This document shows, one piece after another, positions 35,055 through 44,697 of a stretch of DNA of 64,000 bases. Origin of the DNA: an uncultured Pseudomonadota bacterium (GTDB taxonomy: Bacteria > Myxococcota_A > UBA796 > SXON01); contig CAIQVJ010000007.1 of NCBI GenBank assembly GCA_903875225.1, forward strand, positions 89,795-153,794. Reading direction: 5' to 3'. The position numbers and the translations under genes were made by a program. The notes beneath the pieces were generated by a model that worked only from the letters and a program-made list of their open reading frames with translations, was not told the origin of the DNA and did not search any database. Position 1 is the stretch's first letter. Each line of letters starts with the position of its first letter.

Positions 35055-35759
35055 TTGCCTGCATCGTCCATCTCCGCCTCGTTGCGCCAGAGCTTCCTCG
35101 CCGGCCTCCTGGCGCTGCTGCCCCTCTTCATCACCTGGAAGGTCCTCTCGTTCGTGTTCACGACGGTGGACGGTGTGCTGGGCGAACGCCTGAACGCCCT
35201 GCTCCAGGCCGTGACCCGGTCGAGCATCCACATCCCCGGGCTCGGGCTCGTGGCGACGGCGCTCATCGTGCTCGGGATCGGCTACCTCTCCCGAAAGCTG
35301 TTCTTCATGCGCGTGCTGGTGCTGCTGGAGTCCTTGATCGACCGGGTGCCCATCGTGCGTTCGCTCTACGCGGCATCCCGGCAGATCGTGGTGCCGTTCA
35401 CGGACAAGGCGAAGCTGCCCTTTTCGAAGGTGGTGATCGCCGAGTACCCGATGGTGGGCCGACAGACGCTGGGGCTCCTGGCTCGGGAGCGGGCGACGGA
35501 CGATCCCGACGACGACCGCGTGGTGGTGTTCTTTCCCTCGAACCACCTGCACCTCGGCTACCCCGTGCTGCTCTCGCGGAAGGACGTCACCGTGATCGAC
35601 ATGTCGGTGGAGGACGCGATCAAGTTCTTCGTGAGCTGTGGGGTGGTGGGCGACGGGAGCCTGCTCCTGGCCGCGCCCGTCATTGCCCGCCCCGCAGGTT
35701 CTGTCGCCGCGGGTGCAACAGGAAACTTGCGCGATCCTCCGCAACCTGCATCTGTGTGA
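35055..35759 (+). CDS. DUF502 family membrane protein
   Basis: 'LRQSFLAGLLALLPLFITWKVLSFVFTTVD...IPGLGLVATALIVLGIGYLSR...IPIVRSLYAASRQIV' layout; TTG start inferred. Confidence 0.8.
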   Translation: MPASSISASLRQSFLAGLLALLPLFITWKVLSFVFTTVDGVLGERLNALLQAVTRSSIHIPGLGLVATALIVLGIGYLSRKLFFMRVLVLLESLIDRVPIVRSLYAASRQIVVPFTDKAKLPFSKVVIAEYPMVGRQTLGLLARERATDDPDDDRVVVFFPSNHLHLGYPVLLSRKDVTVIDMSVEDAIKFFVSCGVVGDGSLLLAAPVIARPAGSVAAGATGNLRDPPQPASV

Positions 35760-38700
35760 GCTGGCGGAGCAGGGTGTGGGCGCGGTTCCGGGAGATCTCC
35801 GGATCGAGCCCGCCCTCGATCTGGGCATGGCGCGTGTCGTCGGTGAGCAGCGCCAGGCGCGTGATGCGTACAGGCTGACGCTCCACCCACTGGTCGATCT
35901 CCCCCCGGAGCAAAGCGTCCACGTGCTCGCCGCGGTCGATGGCGCCCACGAACACGTGGGAGAGAGCGGTGAGCGCGCCCATGCGCACGAGGCTCCGCAC
36001 CGCCGCGGCCGTCGTCACCATGGCCTCCCCGTCCCGCCCGAGCCGCCCCAGCAGGACGCCCCGCTCGGCCGTGAGCTCCGCGGCATGGAGTCGCCAGTTC
36101 CTCGACTCCGCGCGGGCGATGGCGGGCTCGATGGTCTGGAGCCCGCCCTCCGCATCTCCCGCGAGGTCGAGCAGGTTCGCCCGCAGGCGCGCGATCGGGC
36201 CATCGAGGAGCGCCGGCACATCGCCCTGCAGCGCATCCATCGCCTGGAGCACGCGATCACGCGCGAGTCCGGGACGGAACAGGTCGATGTCGAGCTGCGC
36301 GGAGGTGACGAGCAGATCGGCCAGCATGGGCGCCGGGGCGCTGATGCGGGCACGGGCGAGCGCCTCCTCGAGGATGCGCCGGGCCTCGGAGAAGCGGCCC
36401 TGGAGGCGCAGCGTCGTCGCCAGACCCGAGATGGCGCGCCAGTCGGAGCCATCGGCCTGCACCGTCTCCAGGAAGAGCCGCTCGGCCGAGACGACCTCTC
36501 CGCGGTTCAGCTCGACGTGCGCGAGCGCCGCCCGGGACCGTCCGAGCGCGGCGGGATCGGACCAATGCGCCCGCGCCTCGACGCCCTCCCGGGCGAGCCG
36601 CCAGGCCACGTCGAACTCACCCACGCAGACGAGCAGCTCGGAGAAGCGCGCGAGCGCATCTGCCCCGGCCGAGACGTAGATCTCGCCTCCTGCACGCCGG
36701 AAGATCTCGATCGCCCGAACGAGGCTCCCGCGCTCCGCAGCGGTGTCGCCGCGCGCTCGCGCGACGCCCGCCGCCACCAGGGCGACCTCGCCCTCCTCCA
36801 CCGGACCCTCCGCCAGCGCCCGGGCCTGCGCGAGCGCCTGATCGGTCTGCATGCTCGAGCTGCGCAGCACCGAGAGGCACTGCGCGTAGAGCCGCCACAG
36901 GGCAAAGTCGGCGGGGGCATGCGCGCGCCCGTGGACCACCCGCTCGAGCCCGACGAGCGCCTCCGCGTAGAGCCCGAGGTCCACGAGCGGGCGAGCCCAC
37001 GCGACGACGCTCTGCGCCGCGGCTTCGGGGCGATCCGCTTCCAGCAACACGACCGGCAGGCGAGCGCTCGCCGGCGGATCGGGCAGCGCTGCGGCGATCC
37101 TGCGACAGAGCAGCGCCCGCCGGGTGGCTCGCGTGCGGCCCAGCACGAACTCGGCGGTGATGCCCTGGCGGAAGACCCAGCTCGAAGGCTGGGGCTCGGG
37201 CCCCCGCGAAGGGCCTGGGCCCAACAGGATCGGCTCGATCAGCCGCTCTCGGGAGAGCTCGGCAAGCGCGTCGCGAACCACCGCCGTGGGGAGGTCCACG
37301 GCGTGGGCGACCACGTCGAGCTCCAGATCGCCCTCGGCCAACGCGAGCGTCTCCAGGATCCGGCGCTGCGTCGTCGGAAGGCTCTCGATCCGCATGTGGG
37401 TGGCCTCGTGGACGCTCGACGAGGCCTGCGGGAGCGCGGTCCGGTCCGACCGGTCCCGGGGCAGCAGGCGGACGAGGTTCTCCAACGGCGAGGGCATCCC
37501 GCCGCTGGCGGCGGCAAGGCGACGGACCAGCTCCGGCGGCACGGTCGAGACCCCGAGCCACCGGCTTGCGACGACGCCGACCTCCAGCCCGGTGAGCGGT
37601 GGAACGTCCATCAGGTGCAGCCCGTCCCAGGTCGCGGGCAGGGCCTCCTCTCCCCATGCACCGACCATGATCACGGCGCCACCGATCTCGGCCACCGCCA
37701 CCATGGTCGCGGCCAGCGTCCGGACATCGCCCGGCAACGCGTCCTCCATGCCCTCCACGGCGACCAGCAAGGGGTGGGCATCGAGCCTGGCGCGCGCGGC
37801 GAGCGCCTGGGCGAACGATGGCGCGTGCACCCCGCCGGACGTGAGCGCCGCTCGGGCCCAACCAGCGCCGTCCGCATCGCCGTCGAGCGCCAACCCCGCG
37901 GCGAGCTGCGTACACACCGGGCCGAACGGCTGCGCGGTGCCCGACGCGATCAGGCGCAGCGAGCGCGACCCGCGACGGGTGGCCTCGTCCACGGCGAAGC
38001 CCACGAGGCGCCCACGCCCCGAGCCCTCGGGCCCGCAGAACACGAGACCGGCACCGGGCATCGCCTCGTCGAAGAGCCGCCGCACCGCGGCGACGTGACC
38101 GTGCCGACCCACGAAGCGCAGCGACGGCATCGGATCGTCTGCCTGCGTCGCCGGTCCGACGACGAACGGGCGCAGGAACTCCACGACCTCGCCAGCGTCG
38201 GCTGGCCGGGACGCCGCGGACTTGGCGAGCAGGCGGGTGACCAGCTCGCAGATCGCGGCAGGCACGCCCCGCGCGAGCCGATCGACCGAGACGGGCTGGT
38301 GCTCCAGGTGCTGGCGCGCAAGCGCGACGGCATCGTCGCCCTCGAACGGCCGACGTCCGGTGAGCATGCGGTAGAGCAGCACCCCGAGCGCGTACAGGTC
38401 GGTACGGGCATCGACCTTGCCGCCGGTGAGCTGCTCCGGGCTCGCGTAGTGGAACGTACCCACGAACTCCCCGGGCTCCGTGAGGGCGTCGCGCTGGTTC
38501 TCCATGCGCGCCGTTCCAAAGTCGAGGAGCTTCACGGTGCCGTCGGCCAGCGCGATGATGTTGCTCGACTTGAGATCGCGGTGGATGATGCCGCGTGCGT
38601 GAAGGCACTGCAGGGCCTCGGCGACGTGGAAGGCGATGCGGATGGCCTCGGCCGTTCGGATCGGGTCGCCGGGGCGGCCGACTCCCTTCACCCGCACCTG

Positions 38701-39003
38701 GGCCGCCTGCCCCTGGAGCAGCTCCATCACCAGGTACGGAAGCCCCTGCTCGCTGATCCCGTACCGATACACGCGAATCACGTTCGGGTGGTCGATCCGC
38801 GTGAGCGCACGGTACTCGCGGCCGAACCGCGGCGCTCCTGCTCCGCGGGACTGCAGCACCTTGACCGCCAGGGGGCGGCCCGATTCCGGGTCCGTGACCT
38901 CGTACACGATCGCCATGCCGCCCTGCGCCACGACCCGAACAACGGGGTATGGCCCGATAGCGGCGGGGATCAACTCGGGGGTGGTCAACGGATCTGGGCG
39001 CAA
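35680..39003 (-). CDS. Serine/threonine protein kinase fused to ATPase/TPR-like region
   Basis: 'VVAQGGMAIVYEV', 'IIHRDLKSSNIIAL', 'LLDFGTARM', 'YASPEQLTGG' then P-loop-like 'VFCGPEGSGRGRLV' and long helical repeat region. Confidence 0.87.
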   Translation of the reverse strand: MRPDPLTTPELIPAAIGPYPVVRVVAQGGMAIVYEVTDPESGRPLAVKVLQSRGAGAPRFGREYRALTRIDHPNVIRVYRYGISEQGLPYLVMELLQGQAAQVRVKGVGRPGDPIRTAEAIRIAFHVAEALQCLHARGIIHRDLKSSNIIALADGTVKLLDFGTARMENQRDALTEPGEFVGTFHYASPEQLTGGKVDARTDLYALGVLLYRMLTGRRPFEGDDAVALARQHLEHQPVSVDRLARGVPAAICELVTRLLAKSAASRPADAGEVVEFLRPFVVGPATQADDPMPSLRFVGRHGHVAAVRRLFDEAMPGAGLVFCGPEGSGRGRLVGFAVDEATRRGSRSLRLIASGTAQPFGPVCTQLAAGLALDGDADGAGWARAALTSGGVHAPSFAQALAARARLDAHPLLVAVEGMEDALPGDVRTLAATMVAVAEIGGAVIMVGAWGEEALPATWDGLHLMDVPPLTGLEVGVVASRWLGVSTVPPELVRRLAAASGGMPSPLENLVRLLPRDRSDRTALPQASSSVHEATHMRIESLPTTQRRILETLALAEGDLELDVVAHAVDLPTAVVRDALAELSRERLIEPILLGPGPSRGPEPQPSSWVFRQGITAEFVLGRTRATRRALLCRRIAAALPDPPASARLPVVLLEADRPEAAAQSVVAWARPLVDLGLYAEALVGLERVVHGRAHAPADFALWRLYAQCLSVLRSSSMQTDQALAQARALAEGPVEEGEVALVAAGVARARGDTAAERGSLVRAIEIFRRAGGEIYVSAGADALARFSELLVCVGEFDVAWRLAREGVEARAHWSDPAALGRSRAALAHVELNRGEVVSAERLFLETVQADGSDWRAISGLATTLRLQGRFSEARRILEEALARARISAPAPMLADLLVTSAQLDIDLFRPGLARDRVLQAMDALQGDVPALLDGPIARLRANLLDLAGDAEGGLQTIEPAIARAESRNWRLHAAELTAERGVLLGRLGRDGEAMVTTAAAVRSLVRMGALTALSHVFVGAIDRGEHVDALLRGEIDQWVERQPVRITRLALLTDDTRHAQIEGGLDPEISRNRAHTLLRQLTQMQVAEDRASFLLHPRRQNLRGGQ

Positions 39004-39021
39004 GCCTTCATCTAATCATAC

Positions 39022-39408
39022 GTGGTCCGGATGGCCGTGCACCACCTCGCGCTGCGATCTCCCGATCCGGCCACCCTCGCTGCATACTACCAGCGCGTCC
39101 TCGGCCTGGTAGAGCTGCGCCGGTCCACGGACGACACCGGACTTTACTCGGTTTGGCTGGACCTCGGGGGCACGATCCTGATGGTGGAGCGGGGCCACGC
39201 GCGGACCGCTGACCAGGGCTGGGACGGCATGTACCTCGTCGCCCATCCCGGGAGCGGACCCGCGTGGTCGGCGCGCTTGGAAGGTTGCTGCACCCCGATC
39301 GAGGGGCGGACTGCGTTCACCCTCTACGCACGCGACCCGGAAGGCAACCGTTTCGGCGTCTCGAGCTTCCCCGACCCGCTCTTCAATACCTTGTCGCAGG
39401 GATCTTGA
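39022..39408 (+). CDS. VOC/glyoxalase family protein
   Basis: 'VHHLALRSPDPATLAAYYQRVLGLVELRR...' and 'AFTLYARDPEGNRFGVSSFP'. Start may be ATG at 39031. Confidence 0.83.
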   Translation: MVRMAVHHLALRSPDPATLAAYYQRVLGLVELRRSTDDTGLYSVWLDLGGTILMVERGHARTADQGWDGMYLVAHPGSGPAWSARLEGCCTPIEGRTAFTLYARDPEGNRFGVSSFPDPLFNTLSQGS

Positions 39409-39445
39409 TCGGTCGAACGGGTCCAGGCTGACGCAGTCCTACGGA

Positions 39446-40933
39446 TCAGCGGCGACGCCGAGCGGCGAGGATCAAGCCGGCCACGAGCACCGCTGCCCCG
39501 GCCGCGTTCCCGCCTCCCGTCGCACACGCGCAGCCCCCGTCGACCTTGATGGCGCCCGCCGTGTCGTCCGTGCTCGCCGCGACGTCGTCGTCCGATCCAT
39601 CGCAGTCGGAGTCGACGCCGTCCCCGTTCACGCCCGGGGCGCCTGGGTAGATGTCCGGGTTGGTGTCGTCGCAGTCGAGCGGGCTGTCGAAGCCGTCGCC
39701 ATCGGCGTCGTCGTCGTTCCCATCACAGTCCTGGTCGATGTCGTCGTAGTAGATCTCGGTCGCCCCGGGGTGGATCGCGGCGTCGTGGTCGTTGCAGTCG
39801 TCACCGCCGAATTCATCCGAGTCGTAGCCGTCGCCGTCGGCATCGTAGTCGGACTGCCCGTCGCAGTTGCTGTCCACCCCGTCGTACATCGGGTCCGGCG
39901 CACCGGGGTAGGCCGCGGAGTCGGTGTCGTCACAGTCGCTCGCGAGCTCGTAGCCGTCGCCGTCCTGATCGTAATCGGAGCCCCCGTTGCAGTCCTCGTC
40001 CACGCCGTCGTACCAGACCTCGCGCGCGCCCGGGTATGCGTTGGCGGCGTCGTCATCGCAGTCGTCGCCGCCGCACCAGGTGCTCTGGTGCCCGTCCCTG
40101 TCGGCATCGCAGGAGCCGCACAGGTCCGTGGCCGCCCATTGGGCCTCCACGTCGTCGAGGCTCGTGCCCTCGATCACGACGAAGGTGAGATCCCCCTCGT
40201 CGCCCGGCGCCATCGTGACCCCGGGCGCCATCTGGATGCCCATGGCCGAGTCCGCGGCGGCCCCCTCGTTGTCGGTGAGCGTGGGGTTCGCGGAGGGCGT
40301 TGCGTAGCTCCACGTCGCGTTGTGCCCGAGGTGCTGGGTCGCGGGGCTGCAGGCGCCGAACGCGAGCGTGTACCCCTCGGCGTTCGACACGCTGACGACG
40401 AGGTCGTCGAACCCGTCGCCATCGGTGTCGAGGACGTCGTTCTGGGTGGTGTAGTCGCCCGCGCCACCGTCCGGGTCCGGGTCCACCTCGAAGTAGACGG
40501 CGAGGTGGCTCAACGCAGAGGTGCCGGCGGTGAGGTGGTAGTTCACGCGGACGGCGCTGCCGTCGCGCTGCCAGGCCTGGGTCTGCACCATCTCCAGCGA
40601 CTCGCCGCTGTAGGTGTACGACGAGATCGCCCAGTCCGCGGTGGAGAGGTCGGCCTCGCCGGAGACGGAGCAACTGGCGGTGGATGTGTTGGAGTTCGCG
40701 ACGTAGGCCATGACCCCATCGCTGGTCGCGTATTCGAACGCCAGGAGTTGCCACGGATAGCCCCAATAGGACCAGTCAACCCACTCGCCCCCGTGCAGGG
40801 CCTGGAAGCCCCCATAGGCGTCCTGGTCGTTCCAGGTGCCGACGGAGTCGTAGTAGATGCGTACGGCGTTGCCCTGCACGAGCTCATCCGCAGAGGCGAC
40901 CGGGATCGCAGACAAGGCAAGAAGGAGCAGCAT
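39446..40933 (-). CDS. Secreted protein with MopE-type repeats and MYXO-CTERM-like sorting tag
   Basis: Signal peptide MLLLLALSAIPVASA; repeats 'DYDQDGDGYELASDCDDTDSAAYPGAPD'; C-terminus 'GGCACATGGGNAAGAAVLVAGLILAARRRR'. Confidence 0.82.
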   Translation of the reverse strand: MLLLLALSAIPVASADELVQGNAVRIYYDSVGTWNDQDAYGGFQALHGGEWVDWSYWGYPWQLLAFEYATSDGVMAYVANSNTSTASCSVSGEADLSTADWAISSYTYSGESLEMVQTQAWQRDGSAVRVNYHLTAGTSALSHLAVYFEVDPDPDGGAGDYTTQNDVLDTDGDGFDDLVVSVSNAEGYTLAFGACSPATQHLGHNATWSYATPSANPTLTDNEGAAADSAMGIQMAPGVTMAPGDEGDLTFVVIEGTSLDDVEAQWAATDLCGSCDADRDGHQSTWCGGDDCDDDAANAYPGAREVWYDGVDEDCNGGSDYDQDGDGYELASDCDDTDSAAYPGAPDPMYDGVDSNCDGQSDYDADGDGYDSDEFGGDDCNDHDAAIHPGATEIYYDDIDQDCDGNDDDADGDGFDSPLDCDDTNPDIYPGAPGVNGDGVDSDCDGSDDDVAASTDDTAGAIKVDGGCACATGGGNAAGAAVLVAGLILAARRRR

Positions 40934-40953
40934 TCCGGAAGTATACACCCGGG

Positions 40954-41808
40954 TCAGCCGACCCACGTCCCCACGCACACACCCGCGAAGAAGAGCAGCG
41001 ACACGTAGCCGTTCAGGTCAAAAAACGCCTTGTCGATCCTCGAGAGATCCCCGGGGCGCACGATCCAGTGCTCGTAGGAGAGCACCCCGGCGATCGCCAC
41101 GAACCCCAGCCAGTAGCCCCACCCGAGGGGAGCGAGGAGAGGCACCGCCGCGAGCAGGCCCACCGTGACGAGGTGGAGCAGGGCGCTCACCCCCATGGCG
41201 CCCCGCTCGCCGAGCGCAACGGGGATGCTGTGGAGCCCCTGCCCGCGGTCGAACGACTCGTCCTGAAGGCTGTAGAGGATGTCGAAGCCCGCGACCCACG
41301 TGGCCACGGCGCCGGCGAGGATGCCCGCCAGCGGGGCAACCGTCCCGGTGAGGGCCACCCAGACCGCGATCGGCGCGAGCCCGAGCGCCACGCCGAGCCA
41401 CAGGTGCACGAGCGCGGTGAACCGCTTCGCGTAGCTGTAGCCGCAGACGACGCCGAGGGCGACCGGCGAGAGCCACCCACAGAGGGGGTTCAGCGCGACC
41501 GCGAGCGCGACGAAGGAGGCCGCTGCGGCCACGGTGATCGCGATGGCGGCGCGCAGGCTGATCTGTCCGCTCGGGATCTCCCGAATCGCCGTTCGAGGGT
41601 TGCGCGCATCGAAGTGTCGGTCGACGATCCGGTTGAACCCCATCGCGCAGGACCGCGCCGTGACCATGCAGCCGATGATCAGGGCCACCTGGAGCGCCGT
41701 GACCGGCACCGTACGACTGGCCAGCACCGCTGCCGAGAGCGCGAACGGCATCGCAAAGATCGAGTGGGAGAACTTGATCATCCGCCCGTAGGTGGCGATC
41801 GCGCTCAT
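40954..41808 (-). CDS. UbiA family prenyltransferase (MqnP/UbiA)
   Basis: 'GFNRIVDRHFDARNPRTAIREIPSG' (NDxxDxxxD-like) and 'DILYSLQDESFDRGQGLHSIP'; overlaps mqnX-like gene by 4 bp. Confidence 0.87.
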   Translation of the reverse strand: MSAIATYGRMIKFSHSIFAMPFALSAAVLASRTVPVTALQVALIIGCMVTARSCAMGFNRIVDRHFDARNPRTAIREIPSGQISLRAAIAITVAAAASFVALAVALNPLCGWLSPVALGVVCGYSYAKRFTALVHLWLGVALGLAPIAVWVALTGTVAPLAGILAGAVATWVAGFDILYSLQDESFDRGQGLHSIPVALGERGAMGVSALLHLVTVGLLAAVPLLAPLGWGYWLGFVAIAGVLSYEHWIVRPGDLSRIDKAFFDLNGYVSLLFFAGVCVGTWVG

Positions 41809-42794
41809 GGGGCGACCCGCTCACGGCGCCAGCGCGTGCCGTCGAGCAGCTGGTCCACGGTGGTCACGTCCGGGAACCACAAGCGCCCAGCGGGCTCCAG
41901 CCCCGCGAACCCCCCGGTCGCCGCGCCGACCCACGTGGCCACGTCCACCCCCGGGAACGCGCGCCGCAGGGCGACGAGCTCCTCGAGCAGATCGAGGTCC
42001 GGAGACGACGCGAGGGAATCGGTCCCGACGCGGATGGGGATGCCACGGTCGAGCATCCCCGGAACGTCCGGCAGGCGCCCGCCGATCCACAGGTTCGATC
42101 GCGCGCAGATGCACACGTTCGCGCCGGAGGCGGCGATGCGATCGAGGTCTTCGGGCCGCGTCTCCACGCAGTGCACGAGCAGGGCGCGGGGGGACAGCAC
42201 CCCGAGCGCCTCGAGGTAGGCGACCGGCGAGAGCATCGGGTACTCGAAGCCGTCGAGGCTCCGCCCGAACGCCCGGAGGCGGTCCGGCCAGGGCCCCTCC
42301 CCGCGCAGGAAGGCGGCCTCCGCGGGGTCCTCGTCCACGTGAATGCTCCACACTCCGGGGAGGGCGGCGCACTGCTGGATCCAGTTAGGGTGGGTCGAGT
42401 AGACGGCATGAGGGATGGGACGGGAGCCCGGCTCGGTCGCGTGGGTGGGGATGTCGATGCCGAGCCGCTCGTGGAGGCACACCCCACGCTCCCCGAACAG
42501 CGCCCCCGTTCGCCCGGTGTTGCTCACATCCAGCCAGCGCCCGGTACCCGTCGCCACCGAGGCCTCGAAGCGCTCCGCCGCAGGCCCCAGGAACGCGTCG
42601 GGATCCCGCCCCACGAACGTGCTGCCGGTGCGCTGCACCTGGTCGAGCCAGGGGAGGAACCCGCGCTCGGCGGGCCGGGGGAGCGGCCCCACCTCGAAGT
42701 GCACGTGGGCGTTGAGGAACGTGGGAAGCTCGATGCCGCGGGGCAGATCCGAGGGCTCCATGCCCTCCGGCGTCCACCGCAACCCGTGGCTCAT
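41805..42794 (-). CDS. Amidohydrolase, probable aminofutalosine deaminase (MqnX-like)
   Basis: Amidohydrolase layout 'TFLNAHVHFE', 'LLVHCVETRPEDLDRIAASGANVCICARSNLWIGG', 'IRVGTDSLASSPDLD'; context with Mqn genes. Confidence 0.75.
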   Translation of the reverse strand: MSHGLRWTPEGMEPSDLPRGIELPTFLNAHVHFEVGPLPRPAERGFLPWLDQVQRTGSTFVGRDPDAFLGPAAERFEASVATGTGRWLDVSNTGRTGALFGERGVCLHERLGIDIPTHATEPGSRPIPHAVYSTHPNWIQQCAALPGVWSIHVDEDPAEAAFLRGEGPWPDRLRAFGRSLDGFEYPMLSPVAYLEALGVLSPRALLVHCVETRPEDLDRIAASGANVCICARSNLWIGGRLPDVPGMLDRGIPIRVGTDSLASSPDLDLLEELVALRRAFPGVDVATWVGAATGGFAGLEPAGRLWFPDVTTVDQLLDGTRWRRERVAP

Positions 42795-42801
42795 GCCCCG
42801 C

Positions 42802-44685
42802 TCACTTGGCCGGCGCGGCGACGGGAGCCCCGGCGCCGGGCGTGACGAGGTGGTCGTAGCGCATGTTGCGCCGCACCGGGATGAAGCCTGCGGTCCGGAT
42901 GTTGTGCTCGACGTCGTCGATGGTCATCGCCCAGGTGGAACCTGCGGCGCTCACCACGTTCTCTTCGAGCATGACGCTGCCGAAATCGTTGCAGCCCATC
43001 GTCAGGCTGGCCTGCGCCACGCCCGGGCCCTGGGTGACCCAGCTCGCCTGGATGTTGTCGAAGTTGTCCAGCATCAACCGGCTGACTGCGTTGGTGCGCA
43101 GGTAGGCGGCCGCCGTGTTGTTTCCGGGCAGCACGTAGGTGTTGTCGGGGACGAACGTCCAGCAGATGAACGCGGTGAACCCGTGGTATTCGTCCTGCAG
43201 GTCGCGCAGCTTCACGAGGTGGCCCATCCGGTGAGCGCTCGTCTCGCCAACGCCGAACATGAGCGTCGAGGTGGACCGCAGGCCCTTCTGGTGCGCCATC
43301 CGCATGACAGCGAGCCACTCCTCGCTGGTGCACTTGAGCGGGGCGATGCGCTTGCGAACGCCGTCGTCGAGCACCTCGGCCCCGCCGCCCGGCACGCTGT
43401 CCATCCCGGCGGCGATCAGCCTGTCAAGCGTCTCCTCCATCGAGAGCTTCGACACCGCCATGATGTGGAAGATCTCCTCGGGGGAGAGCGCGTGGAGCGC
43501 TACCGAGTAGTTCCCCTTGATCCAGCGGAAGAGATCCTCGTAGTACTCGATGCCGAGCGCGAGGTTCAGCCCGCCCTGGAGCAGGACCTCGATGCCGCCG
43601 CAGGCCTCCAACTCCGTGAGCTTCTGGTGGAACTGCTCCCGGCTGAGCACGTAGGCTTCAGCGTGGTTCTTCGGTCGGTAGAACGCGCAGAACTTGCATG
43701 CCGTGACGCAGATGTTGGTGTAGTTGACGTTTCGCGAGACGATGTAGGTCACCTCGCGGCCGGGGTGCAGCGCGAGCCGCCGAAGGTGCGCGGCATTGCC
43801 GAGGTCCTCGAGGCGGGCCTCGGTCTCGAGCCGCACGCCCTCTTCGAGCGTGAGCCTGCCGCCCTCGGCGCCGCGGGCGAGCAGGGTGTCCAGGCTCGCC
43901 GCGCCGGGTCGGGACCGGGTGATGGGCGGGCCATACAGGCAGACCTCTTCGCGCGCGAGCAGCCCCGCGCGCTTGCCGAGCGCGGCAAACCGGCGGAGGC
44001 CCATCAACGCGCGGTCATCGAGGTCGTAGCGGATCGCCTGGGTCAGGTAGGCACGGTCCGCCTCGGGAGCAGTCAGCCGATCGGGCATGCCGAGGCGACC
44101 GGCTTCCCGGATCCCAGCGATCGCCGCCTGCGGGAGCCCGGGGCGACCGGCCCAGACCGCGAAGACGAAGGGCAGGCCTGTCCAGTCGCGCCACACCCGG
44201 CCCAGGTCCACGCGCGTGGTGAGCCGCGCCGGCAGGTTCCGGGCGGCGTCGCCGATGACGACCGCTCCGGTCCTGCCCTGCGCGTGGAACGCGCCGGTGC
44301 CGGCATCGACGGGGAACACCCGCAGGTCTGGCCGGCCGAGCGGCCCGCGCAGCAGGATCTGCGCGAGGATCACGCTGGTGCGGCTCTCCCCGTCGAGCGC
44401 CACGGCCTCCCACTCCTCGACCGGGGTCTCGCCGACGAGCAGCACGCTCTGCACGTCGCCGTCACAGCCGATGCAGTAGCCGGGCACGATCCGGTAGTCG
44501 GCGTCGTCGTTGAAGATCGCGGCCACGGGCACGAGGCCGACGTCGGCCTCCCCGGTGCGGAGCAGTCGCGCGGCCTCGCTGGGCACACAGGGCAGCAGAT
44601 CGAACCCATCGAGGAGATGACGGGTGAGCGGCCATGCGTTGGTGTAGCCGACGCAGGCGACCTTCCAGGACGATTCAGCCGGCAT
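42802..44685 (-). CDS. Apparent MqnA-MqnC fusion: chorismate dehydratase-like N-half plus radical-SAM cyclic dehypoxanthinyl futalosine synthase-like C-half
   Basis: N-half 'VACVGYTNAWPLTRHL...GEADVGLVPVAAIF'; C-half 'NICVTACKFCAFYRPKNHAEAYVLSREQF...SVPGGGAEVLDDGVRKRIAPLKCTSEEWL'. SD GGAGG 5 nt before ATG 44685. Confidence 0.82.
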   Translation of the reverse strand: MPAESSWKVACVGYTNAWPLTRHLLDGFDLLPCVPSEAARLLRTGEADVGLVPVAAIFNDDADYRIVPGYCIGCDGDVQSVLLVGETPVEEWEAVALDGESRTSVILAQILLRGPLGRPDLRVFPVDAGTGAFHAQGRTGAVVIGDAARNLPARLTTRVDLGRVWRDWTGLPFVFAVWAGRPGLPQAAIAGIREAGRLGMPDRLTAPEADRAYLTQAIRYDLDDRALMGLRRFAALGKRAGLLAREEVCLYGPPITRSRPGAASLDTLLARGAEGGRLTLEEGVRLETEARLEDLGNAAHLRRLALHPGREVTYIVSRNVNYTNICVTACKFCAFYRPKNHAEAYVLSREQFHQKLTELEACGGIEVLLQGGLNLALGIEYYEDLFRWIKGNYSVALHALSPEEIFHIMAVSKLSMEETLDRLIAAGMDSVPGGGAEVLDDGVRKRIAPLKCTSEEWLAVMRMAHQKGLRSTSTLMFGVGETSAHRMGHLVKLRDLQDEYHGFTAFICWTFVPDNTYVLPGNNTAAAYLRTNAVSRLMLDNFDNIQASWVTQGPGVAQASLTMGCNDFGSVMLEENVVSAAGSTWAMTIDDVEHNIRTAGFIPVRRNMRYDHLVTPGAGAPVAAPAK

Positions 44686-44697
44686 CGTGGCCTCCGA

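Noticed and set aside
35638-39015. 1125-aa plus-strand ORF opposite the Ser/Thr kinase
   Set aside because: Antisense artefact with Arg/Glu/His-rich composition; kinase motifs are intact on minus strand.
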